In this document: positions 41,362-48,953 of the stretch, one piece after another | How positions within the stretch are numbered: position 1 is the stretch's first letter | Layout of the letters: each line of letters starts with the position of its first letter | The notes under the pieces: generated by a model | Database searches by the model: none | What the model was told of the DNA's origin: nothing | The model's input: only the letters and a program-made list of their open reading frames with translations | Made by a program: the position numbers and the translations under genes | Origin: Magnetofaba australis IT-1 | GTDB lineage: Bacteria; Pseudomonadota; Magnetococcia; Magnetococcales; Magnetococcaceae | DNA length: 64,000 nucleotides | Assembly (NCBI RefSeq): GCF_002109495.1 | Contig: NZ_LVJN01000015.1 | Location: forward strand, 496,001-560,000 | Direction: 5' to 3'

Positions 41362-43569
41362 CTACATCAATGACCCCGCCAGGACCACACCGCCAACAGC
41401 GGCGATGAGCACGCCGACGACGACGATGAGCCAGTTGAAGATCAGCTTCAGTCGGTAGGACCAACTGGTGCGCGTCTTCTCCCCCTCGCAGCGGATCTGA
41501 CGCAGCTCCACATAGGGGATCGGCGCGCGCCGATACCACCCCTCGATCTCCACTGTTTTGCCGGTGTAGCGGTCGCGTTTGAGCAGCGCAAACAGCGCTT
41601 CCCACAGCGCCAGCGGCTGGCGGTAGTCCAGATAGATGATGCCGGTCTCGTCGCGCAGGATGAAGTCCTCACTGAGGATGAAGCCGGGCTGGCCGCGACC
41701 GATCACGACGCCGCGCAGGGTGCAGGGGATGGCGCGCACATCGGAGGTCTTGACCCGTTTGAGCAGCGCCGCCACGCTGGCCTCGGGGTAGCCCTTGCGG
41801 CGCGGATAGCGAAACCGCAGCTTCAGCGTGCGGGCCAGGGCGAACAGTAGGATGCTGATGCCCACCAGCAGGACGTTCAGCCCCTCTCCAACCGCCCAGT
41901 AGGTCTGGTTGGCGGCGTGCATCTGATCGGTCCACTCCTCTACGAAGTAGGGGTCGAACGGCAGCGGGCCGGCGATGATTTCGGTCAACTCGTTGGCCAC
42001 ATAGGGCATGCCAAACCAGCAGCAGATCAGCGTCAACACCGGCAGCGCCCACACCAGCAGATCCACCAGGAACTCATCCCAATAGGACTCCGGCTGGCGC
42101 TGATCCAGCGGGAAGGCGGCGGGTTTGCCGAGGCTGGCGCCGAAGTCGTTCAAGGCGTCGATGCGGCGGGCGATGAGCGGATGGGTGGAGAACCACTCAT
42201 AGAGTTTGGCCCACGGGCTCCACAGATCCCAGCGCATGGCGCGCGCCACGGAGGGGGGATCCAATGGCGCATTGGCGGAGTCGGCGTCGCCGGAGACCCC
42301 GGCGATGGCCATGGCGCGGGCGTGGCTGGCGGAGAAGATGCCCATGGCCCCGAAGGCGCTAAAGCCGGGGTTGCGATAGCTGGGTTGGGGCGCGTCCGCT
42401 TTTTTCTTGTCGTCTGATGCGGCGGCGGGCGGCGCTTTGACTCCACGCCCCATCAGGCCGTAGCCGATCTTCACCAACGCCCGTGACAGCGCCTCGGGGT
42501 TGCCGGTGGTCTCGGCGGCAAAGCGGTCGGCGTGGTATTCGCGGATGCGTGAGAACGCCAGCACCATCATCTGGCTGACGAAATAGAGCGCCCAGGCGCC
42601 CATGCCCACCATGGCCAGACGGCCATCGCGCTGGCGTCCGCCGGTGAGCAGTCGGAAGATGGCGTAGAAGATGATGGGGAACAGCTGCGCCACCGTCATC
42701 AACAGGATGTCCCAGTGCGCCGCATGGCCCAGCTCGTGGGCGACCACCGCTTCCAACTCGTCGGGCTCCAGCAGCTCCATCAATCCGGCGGTGACCACCA
42801 CGCGGGCGTTCCTGGGGGTGTGGCCATAGGTGAACGCCTGCGGCGCGCCATCCTCGATCAGGCGCAGGCGCGGAAACGGCATCTCATTGTCGGCGCAAGT
42901 CTTCTCAATGAAGGCGCGTAGGCGCGGCGAGAGCTGTTCGGGCTCCAGCGGGCGGCTTTTGAAGAAGCGTCTGAGCATCCAATCCAGCAGCAGCGGCGAG
43001 AACAGGAATTCCACCACGCCCAAGCCCACCGCGATGCCCACCGCCATCTCCAGCGGCAACTCGCCAAACTCCACCGCTGCAATGAGAAAGGCGGTGAGCA
43101 GGGCGAACAGGCCGACCAGGGTGAAGATGGAGCGCATCAACAGATTGGGCAGACTGCGCGCCATGGTCGGCAGAAGCTCTTGCGCGCGCGGGGGGGGAGC
43201 GTCTGCGGGGGTGGCGGCGCGATCCGGCTTGAGGTGCAGGCGGCGCTCGCTCTTGAACAGCGCCTCCAGCTCGCCCAGGTCCAGCCACAGCCCACCGCTC
43301 TTGGGGCAGTAGTCCAGAGTCGGCCCCATGGGCCAGTTGATCGCCTGCATTTCGCCGCCGCGCGGAGAGCGCCGCGAGCCGGGCTGCGGATGGCTCAACG
43401 CCTGGGTCAGCTTCTGTTGCAGCGGCTGCGGATCGTCGGTGAACAGGAACAGTTCGCCGCGATCCAGCCACACCCCCTGGCAACTGGGACAGCGGTCGAT
43501 CTCCACCCCTTCATGGGTGAGTTCCGGTTGCAGGGCGACGTCGCGGCAGGCGGGGCAGAGCAGGGACAT
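41362..43569 (-). CDS. M48-family membrane metalloprotease with N-terminal zinc ribbons
   Basis: 735 residues from the ATG at 43569. Residues 1-45 are a TFIIB-type zinc ribbon (CPACRD...CPSCQGVWLDRGELF). A second degenerate ribbon follows (DYCPKSGGLWLDLGEL, one Cys pair lost). Two membrane helices precede an M48 peptidase domain with HELGHAAHWD (zinc site, about residue 278) and the downstream glutamate in REYHADRFAAE. The C-terminal part has further helices and an OB-like domain (GRGQPGFILSEDFILRDETGIIYLDY). HtpX-like proteases degrade damaged membrane proteins. It ends a minus-strand operon of envelope proteins, which fits quality control. Confidence 0.85.
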   Translation of the reverse strand: MSLLCPACRDVALQPELTHEGVEIDRCPSCQGVWLDRGELFLFTDDPQPLQQKLTQALSHPQPGSRRSPRGGEMQAINWPMGPTLDYCPKSGGLWLDLGELEALFKSERRLHLKPDRAATPADAPPPRAQELLPTMARSLPNLLMRSIFTLVGLFALLTAFLIAAVEFGELPLEMAVGIAVGLGVVEFLFSPLLLDWMLRRFFKSRPLEPEQLSPRLRAFIEKTCADNEMPFPRLRLIEDGAPQAFTYGHTPRNARVVVTAGLMELLEPDELEAVVAHELGHAAHWDILLMTVAQLFPIIFYAIFRLLTGGRQRDGRLAMVGMGAWALYFVSQMMVLAFSRIREYHADRFAAETTGNPEALSRALVKIGYGLMGRGVKAPPAAASDDKKKADAPQPSYRNPGFSAFGAMGIFSASHARAMAIAGVSGDADSANAPLDPPSVARAMRWDLWSPWAKLYEWFSTHPLIARRIDALNDFGASLGKPAAFPLDQRQPESYWDEFLVDLLVWALPVLTLICCWFGMPYVANELTEIIAGPLPFDPYFVEEWTDQMHAANQTYWAVGEGLNVLLVGISILLFALARTLKLRFRYPRRKGYPEASVAALLKRVKTSDVRAIPCTLRGVVIGRGQPGFILSEDFILRDETGIIYLDYRQPLALWEALFALLKRDRYTGKTVEIEGWYRRAPIPYVELRQIRCEGEKTRTSWSYRLKLIFNWLIVVVGVLIAAVGGVVLAGSLM

Positions 43570-43658
43570 GGCGATCAGCTTTTGGCTTGAGGCGGGAAAC
43601 AAGCGGCGCGTCAACGCTGGCTTGGCGCGCCGATACAGCGGTCAGTCTGGTGATGCGC

Positions 43659-43982
43659 CTATTTGGCCCGGCTGGTGAGGTACTCCACTGCGGCTTTCAA
43701 CTCATCATCGCTGCAATCCATGCAGGTGCCTTTGGGCGGCATGGCGTTTTTGCCGTTCAGGATCGAGTGCATCAGCGCATCCATCCCCGTGGCGATGCGC
43801 GGCGCCCAGGCGGCTTTGTCGCCGGTCTTGGGCGCGCCGGCGGCGCCGGTCATATGGCACACGAAGCACTTGGTTTTGTAGATCTCTTCTCCCGTGCGCC
43901 CTCTGCCCCAGGCATGGGCGTCGCTCAGTGACAGCGCCGCCAGGGAAAAGGCGGTCAGACTCAGAATCCAGTGGCGTTGCAT
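43659..43982 (-). CDS. Cytochrome c5-like periplasmic protein
   Basis: 107 residues. A signal peptide is present (LSLTAFSLAALSLSDAHA). The haem site is CFVCH. A second cysteine pair in GTCMDCSDDELKAAVEYL is the disulphide loop typical of cytochrome c5 (class I). The axial methionine is probably in GKNAMPPKG. It acts as a soluble or loosely bound electron carrier. It lies between the M48 protease and the transglycosylase genes. Confidence 0.9.
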   Translation of the reverse strand: MQRHWILSLTAFSLAALSLSDAHAWGRGRTGEEIYKTKCFVCHMTGAAGAPKTGDKAAWAPRIATGMDALMHSILNGKNAMPPKGTCMDCSDDELKAAVEYLTSRAK

Positions 43983-44021
43983 CGCAGCGCTCCTTATAGG
44001 ACTGACGGCGTTGGCGGCGCG

Positions 44022-45311
44022 TCAGGCGTTGGTGGAGAGATAGTTCTTTTCGTATTTCAACACCTTCTGTACATAGCGTTGGGTCTCTGCATAGGGCAGA
44101 TCGCGGATCAGCCGCGCCAATACCTGCTCGGGGGTGAGCGCATTGATCACCCGGGCCGCCGCGCGGATGTTGTTGCGGTGGCCAAAGGCGCGCGCCACGT
44201 TGCCAGCGCCGGTGTTGTAGCCGGCGATGGCGCAGTAGCGCCGCGACAGCGGGTTGGTGATGAAGCGCAGATAGCGGTAGTGCAGCAGGTGCAGATAGCC
44301 CGCGCCCAACTCGGTGTTGGCCACCGGCTGGAACAGCAGATCCTTACTGGGTCGCTGCTCCACTCCGTGCACGAAGGCGTAGGCGTCGGCGCCGCCGGAG
44401 GTGGGCACCAGCTGCATCAGGCCGTAGGCGGGAATGGGCGAGACCGCGCGCGGATTGAAGTCCGACTCGGTCTGCGTCACCCCCAGAATCAGTGACGGCG
44501 GCAGTTTGTAGCGTTTGGCGAACTGCTTGGCGTGGGGCGTCATCACCTGCGCGCTGACCTTTTTCAAGCGCGGCGACAGCGCCACCCGCACCGCCATCAC
44601 CGGCGGACGTTTGCGCGGGGCGATATCGGCCTTGGACGTTTGTGGACGACGCTTGGGCGGCAGCTGCGGGATCGGCGCATAGGCCAGCTCCTTGGCCACG
44701 GCGTCGGCGGTTTTGCGCGCATCGCCATCGCCCACCACTTGCGCGATGGAGCCTACCCCCATCTGCGCAATCTGCTGCTCGGAGGCGCTGTCGGGGGTGA
44801 TCTCCAGACGTTTGCGCACCGGGTCCATCTGCCCGGTCTGGGCCGGGGTCTGATCCGCCAGCTTGTTGGCGAACTGCTGCATCTCCTCGCGCGCCTGCTG
44901 CGGCGTGGTCGCGCTGATCCGCTTTTCGATCAGCACCGTCTCCTGGGCGTAATCCACGGTGACGCGGCCCTGCTGGGCGGCGTCGTAACCCACCCAGTGG
45001 GAGGAGCCCGGCAACTCCACCGGCGCGATGGGCGCCTGCCAGATCGACTCGGCGTCGCTCTGCGCCTGGGCGAAGGCGGCGCGGGTCTGCCTCTCCAGCA
45101 GATCGAAGGCGGCGCGGATGCGCGCATCCAGCTCATCGAAGGCGAAGTTGGTATCGGACTCCACCTCACCCAGAGCCTGGCGCTGCATGCGCTCCATGGC
45201 GTCAACGGCGGGATCCCCCGCCCACAGGCGTGTGGGGCGCAGCAGCAGCCCACCCCCCATCAGCGCCAACGCGCGCAGCGCGGCGCGGCGGTTGCGAAAG
45301 GCGGCGTTCAT
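44022..45311 (-). CDS. MltC-like lytic transglycosylase
   Basis: 429 residues with a signal peptide (RALALMGGGLLLRPTRLWA). The N-terminal half (about 40-240) resembles the MltC-specific domain, with VTVDYAQETVLIEKRISA. The C-terminal SLT domain has the catalytic glutamate in LILGVTQTESDFNPRAV (about residue 282), then AYGLMQLVPTSGG and YNTGAGNVARAFG. It cleaves peptidoglycan glycan strands to anhydromuropeptides in the periplasm. No clear lipobox is seen, unlike E. coli MltC. Its start is 3 bp from the stop of the LPP20-like gene, so the two are co-transcribed. Confidence 0.9.
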   Translation of the reverse strand: MNAAFRNRRAALRALALMGGGLLLRPTRLWAGDPAVDAMERMQRQALGEVESDTNFAFDELDARIRAAFDLLERQTRAAFAQAQSDAESIWQAPIAPVELPGSSHWVGYDAAQQGRVTVDYAQETVLIEKRISATTPQQAREEMQQFANKLADQTPAQTGQMDPVRKRLEITPDSASEQQIAQMGVGSIAQVVGDGDARKTADAVAKELAYAPIPQLPPKRRPQTSKADIAPRKRPPVMAVRVALSPRLKKVSAQVMTPHAKQFAKRYKLPPSLILGVTQTESDFNPRAVSPIPAYGLMQLVPTSGGADAYAFVHGVEQRPSKDLLFQPVANTELGAGYLHLLHYRYLRFITNPLSRRYCAIAGYNTGAGNVARAFGHRNNIRAAARVINALTPEQVLARLIRDLPYAETQRYVQKVLKYEKNYLSTNA

Positions 45312-45313
45312 GC

Positions 45314-46318
45314 TCAGTTTCCGCTGGCGATGATCACACGGGCGGCGCGCAGGAAGTTATCCCCGTGGGTGGTGCTGAAGCGGATGCGATTGGCGTCCTC
45401 GGCGGAGATGCGGATGCCATACTCATCGGCGCCCTGAGCCGCCACCACCATGGGGGCCTCGCCCACGCGCACGCTCTGCGCCTTGGCCTGGGCCAGATCT
45501 GGCGCAAACGCCGCCACCCCCAGTTTGCGATACGCCTCCATATCCACCATCAGGCCGGAGTAGACCACGTCGGGCTGGCTGGGCGTGCCGGTGTAGATCA
45601 CCGGGTGCAGGCTGGGGTTGTAGGCGGCGCCGCCCAGACTCACCACCAGACCGGTGGCGTGGTCGGTGAGGGGCTGCGCGATGGGGGCCGGAGCCGGGGC
45701 CGGTTGCGAAGCGGCGGGCAGTTGCGGGGCCGGGGCGACGGCGGCCATGGCCTGCGCCGGGGCTGGCGCAGGCTGCATGGGCGCGACCGGGGCGCTGGCG
45801 CCGGGCAGGCTGGGCATGCTCATGGCTGGAGCGGTTTGCGGCACGGCGTCGATGAGGGCGTTGGGCTGCTGCTGACAGCGCGCCGAGCTGCGCGTCATGC
45901 ACACGCCCATGGTCACCCGCGCCATGGGCGTGCCTTCGATCCACTCCACATTGCGGTCGATCTCAAACGCGCCGTGCAGCGAGGCGCTCAATTTGGCGCT
46001 CACCACGCTGCCTTGCGCCAGACCATCCTTGACCAGATGGCGCTGGTCGATATTGACGTCATTAAGCGCCTCGGCCAGCTTGGCCATGGCGTTCACCCGC
46101 GCCGCCTGCAGCGCCATGATCATGGCCTGCGGCTTGTTGCGCATGCGCTGCATATCCACGGTGCCGAAATCGGTGGCTTGGACGATTTGCGAATTCCAGT
46201 CCACCTGCGCCCCGGCGCCCATCTGCGCATATGTCGCCTGCAGCGGCAGCGCTGCGCCCAGCAGGGCGGCCACGGCGGCCAGACGAATGGTCAAACTCTT
46301 GATGCGGCGGTTTTTCAT
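45314..46318 (-). CDS. LPP20-like secreted protein with Pro/Ala-rich linker
   Basis: 334 residues. A signal peptide is present (LAAVAALLGAALPLQATYA); no lipobox cysteine follows. Residues about 35-145 have the LPP20/FlgP-like pattern (QAMIMALQAARVNAMAKLAEAL...VEGTPMARVTMGVCM region). A Pro/Ala/Met-rich linker (about 170-230) leads to a second domain: TGLVVSLGGAAYNPSLHPVIY and GIRISAEDANRIRF. In vibrios an LPP20-family lipoprotein (FlgP) works with FlgT and FlgO at the outer-membrane ring of flagella, and a FlgT-like gene lies 1.4 kb upstream. Whether this set is flagellar is unproven. Confidence 0.65.
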   Translation of the reverse strand: MKNRRIKSLTIRLAAVAALLGAALPLQATYAQMGAGAQVDWNSQIVQATDFGTVDMQRMRNKPQAMIMALQAARVNAMAKLAEALNDVNIDQRHLVKDGLAQGSVVSAKLSASLHGAFEIDRNVEWIEGTPMARVTMGVCMTRSSARCQQQPNALIDAVPQTAPAMSMPSLPGASAPVAPMQPAPAPAQAMAAVAPAPQLPAASQPAPAPAPIAQPLTDHATGLVVSLGGAAYNPSLHPVIYTGTPSQPDVVYSGLMVDMEAYRKLGVAAFAPDLAQAKAQSVRVGEAPMVVAAQGADEYGIRISAEDANRIRFSTTHGDNFLRAARVIIASGN

Positions 46319-46331
46319 TGTCGGGCTCCGA

Positions 46332-47486
46332 TTACGGTTCGTGGCGCAGGTCGGTGGTGATCACCGGCGTGGGCGGCGCGACGTCTTTGAGGGTGAAGGA
46401 GGATTGCTTGAAGGTCGCCGTGGCCTGGAACCCGGCCGAGGGGCGCATATGGTGATCCAGATCGGCGTTATCCAGCGCCACCACCAGTTTGTTGCGGTGG
46501 ATGCGGCCATCCTGGGAGTCGATGTAGCCGTCGAAGGTGACCACGTGCTGGCAGTCGCTGGCCATGCGCGTCGGCGGCAGCGCGGTGACGCGACTGCGCC
46601 ACACGCCGTCGGCGTCGCGCTTGCGCAGGGTCAGCAGCCAAGCTTGATTGATGCGGTCGGCCATCTGCCGCCCCTGCAGGCAGGCCCACTGCTGGCTGTC
46701 GGGCCACTGCCGCGTGGGCAGGTTGAGCACATCCTGGAATTTGAGCGAGATCTCCAGCTTGTCGGGGATCAGCTCATGGGGCTGGCCGTCGCTGAGACTG
46801 GCCACCACGTCGGGCTTCTCTTCCAGGCTGTAGGTGTCGATCTCCTGGACCTTATAGGCCAGGGCCAGACCCTGACCGGCGGTGCCCGCATCGCCGCCGC
46901 CCTCGGCGCCGATGGCGCCCATGGCCGAGACCGAGCCCAACGCTTCGGTTCCGGGGACGGTCCCTTGCGCGCCGACGCCGATTTTGGTGTTGGTTTTGTG
47001 GCTCAGTTCAAAGTTCTCCAGATACAGCGCCTCGGTGACGTACTGGCGCTTGGGCTCAAAGCGGATCTCCCACAGCGCGCGCGGACGGATGATGCGCAGC
47101 CCCTGGGCGATGGCCTCGCGCTTGTTGCTGCCGCCCAGCGCCACGCCTGCTTTGACCGGCACCAGGCTGGGCATGCCGCCCAGAGCGAGAATGGCGCGGT
47201 CGGCGGTCTTGTTGTGCAGATCGGAGAGCGAGCGCAGCGATTCGGTGCTCACCGGGCGCCAGCCGGGGCCTTTGACCGGGCCCATTTTGTCGGACCACTC
47301 AAAGCCGATATAGGCCAACTCCACCGGTTTGGTGGGCACGTGGTAGACCGGCTCGAACATCGCCTCCACCGCCTCTTTGTGGGTGGTCCCGGGGGAGCCG
47401 GTGGCGCAACCGGCCAGGGCCAGCAGCAGGGGGAGGGCCAGGGTCCGCGTGGGGACGCCGAAAATGCGGGAAGGCAGGTGCGCCAT
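46332..47486 (-). CDS. Outer-membrane lipoprotein of unknown function
   Basis: 384 residues from the ATG at 47486, with TTGGAGAAC upstream. The signal peptide carries a clear lipobox (LLLALAGCATG), so Cys26-27 is probably lipidated. The mature protein is beta-rich (VELAYIGFEWSDKMG, RALWEIRFEPKRQY, DKLEISLKFQDVLNL, HVVTFDGYIDSQDG). A Gly-rich loop is inserted in the middle (AIGAEGGGDAGTAGQG). I do not recognise a family. It is 13 bp upstream of the LPP20-like gene in the same operon. Confidence 0.72.
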   Translation of the reverse strand: MAHLPSRIFGVPTRTLALPLLLALAGCATGSPGTTHKEAVEAMFEPVYHVPTKPVELAYIGFEWSDKMGPVKGPGWRPVSTESLRSLSDLHNKTADRAILALGGMPSLVPVKAGVALGGSNKREAIAQGLRIIRPRALWEIRFEPKRQYVTEALYLENFELSHKTNTKIGVGAQGTVPGTEALGSVSAMGAIGAEGGGDAGTAGQGLALAYKVQEIDTYSLEEKPDVVASLSDGQPHELIPDKLEISLKFQDVLNLPTRQWPDSQQWACLQGRQMADRINQAWLLTLRKRDADGVWRSRVTALPPTRMASDCQHVVTFDGYIDSQDGRIHRNKLVVALDNADLDHHMRPSAGFQATATFKQSSFTLKDVAPPTPVITTDLRHEP

Positions 47487-47727
47487 GAAGGTTCTCCAAA
47501 TTGAGGTGGCGGGGCCAGCGGCGCCGAGGTTTCGCCAATCGAGGCGCCGCGTTTGACAATGTCCCACTGCGTGCGCGAATTCAACCGTTTCCGGCACGAT
47601 ATGCAGGCGTTGACCGGAATTCTCCCGGCCGCTCATCGCCCCGCAACCTATCGGTGACGGCGGGGCGAAAATGGTTGCCGAGGTTGAGAGTCGGTTTGAC
47701 GAGAAAACCGCGTTGATAAACAGGCTC
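47487..47727. other. Intergenic gap with GC-rich hairpin
   Basis: No gene is seen. CGCCCCGC (47637) and GCGGGGCG (47660) can pair as an 8-bp stem with a 15-base loop. On the minus strand it could attenuate or terminate transcription from the FlgT-like gene, but there is no U-tract. Confidence 0.3.
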
Positions 47728-48858
47728 TCAGCCGCCGCGCATGACGATGCGCGCGCCCTTCATCTCCACCGACTCCAGCTTGACGCCCTGGTTGCGGCAG
47801 GCGGCGCGGAAGCGGCGACGCGCCTCGGCGGGGGGCAGCTCGGTGAGAATCTCCAGCTCCAGCAGTTTGCCGCTCTGGCGCTGGATGCGATAGCGCCAGC
47901 GCAATTCGTCGGCCAGCAGATCCTCGATGCGGTCCTGTTGTTTCAGCGGCAGATCCAGCAGGGCGATGGTGACGAAACTCTCGCGGTTGCCGGTAAAGCG
48001 CGCCACGATGCGCGCCGCGCCCTGCTCGGCGGCCTGCTTGCCTAGCGCTGAGGCCAGCATCGCAGCGGTCGCGTTTTGCGCTTCGGGTCCAGAGGCGGTG
48101 GGGCGTTTGCCGCGTTGGGCGACATTGGCGAACAGCTCGCCGGTGGTGACGTCATACAGCTTCAGCGCCACGCTGGCGTAGAGTTGGGCGTAGTCGGCGT
48201 CCAGCGCGCGCGGCTCCAGCCGCAGAGTGGCCAGGGCCAGGGCGTCGGCGCTCTCCTGCCGCGCCAGGGTCAGCCCGGCGTTTTGCTCCGATTGAGACAG
48301 CTCCCCCAGACGCCGCTTCAACTGCGCGGCGCGATCGGCCAGGAACACGCGGAATCCCGCCGCCGCCAAACGCTCCTCCACCGCATCCAGCAGCGCCTGC
48401 GCCGCCGGATGGTCGGCGGTGAGATCCCCCGCAGCGCGGGGTTGCGCAACCACCATCACGCGGCGTTGATCGAAGTGGTTCTGCTGGAAGGCGCTCTGGC
48501 ATTTGGGGTCCAGCAGGCAGTCGGTGATGCTGTCGCTTTTGGACTCGTCCACATCGGCCTTGATGGTGACCCGCTGGCCGCCAGTCAAGTCGTCGCGCCC
48601 CTCAGCGGTGACCACATGGCTGCGGATCAGCCCGGCGCTATTGGCGCTCAAACGGGCGTAGTCCAACGCCCCGTTCGCCACCACGCTGCGGGCGTCGATG
48701 CGCGCCCCCAGAACCTGCTGCACGGCGTTGCTCAGGGCCTGCTCGATGGCCTCCTGGCGGCTTTCGCCCACTCCGACGGCCTCCACCTCCAGCGCCGGGC
48801 TCGGCGTGGCGGCGAGCAGGAAAAAACTCAAGATGCACAGAAACAAGAGACGATTCAT
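47728..48858 (-). CDS. FlgT-like periplasmic protein
   Basis: 376 residues with a signal peptide (LFLCILSFFLLAATPSPA). The N-terminal domain AVGVGESRQEAIEQALSNAVQQVLGARI is the pattern of FlgT N-terminal and related envelope domains. A cysteine pair (DCLLDPKC) precedes a CsgG/TolB-like middle part (RRVMVVAQPR, ALLDAVEERLAAAGFRVFL). FlgT forms part of the vibrio flagellar H-ring; related proteins also occur in non-flagellar envelope systems. It is first of the minus-strand envelope genes and back-to-back with the large kinase gene. Confidence 0.6.
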   Translation of the reverse strand: MNRLLFLCILSFFLLAATPSPALEVEAVGVGESRQEAIEQALSNAVQQVLGARIDARSVVANGALDYARLSANSAGLIRSHVVTAEGRDDLTGGQRVTIKADVDESKSDSITDCLLDPKCQSAFQQNHFDQRRVMVVAQPRAAGDLTADHPAAQALLDAVEERLAAAGFRVFLADRAAQLKRRLGELSQSEQNAGLTLARQESADALALATLRLEPRALDADYAQLYASVALKLYDVTTGELFANVAQRGKRPTASGPEAQNATAAMLASALGKQAAEQGAARIVARFTGNRESFVTIALLDLPLKQQDRIEDLLADELRWRYRIQRQSGKLLELEILTELPPAEARRRFRAACRNQGVKLESVEMKGARIVMRGG

Positions 48859-48953
48859 GGCGACTTACCGTTTGGATTGGCTAATGTAGAGCGCGGCTCT
48901 TTGGCATACACACTGTATGCGCCGGAGCAGGCGCAAAGCAAATGGGAGCGATG

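Noticed and set aside
45897-47504. 535-codon open frame on the plus strand
   Set aside because: Antisense to the LPP20-like and lipoprotein genes, both of which have signal peptides and ribosome sites. The plus frame is low-complexity Gly/Ala/His/Gln-rich.
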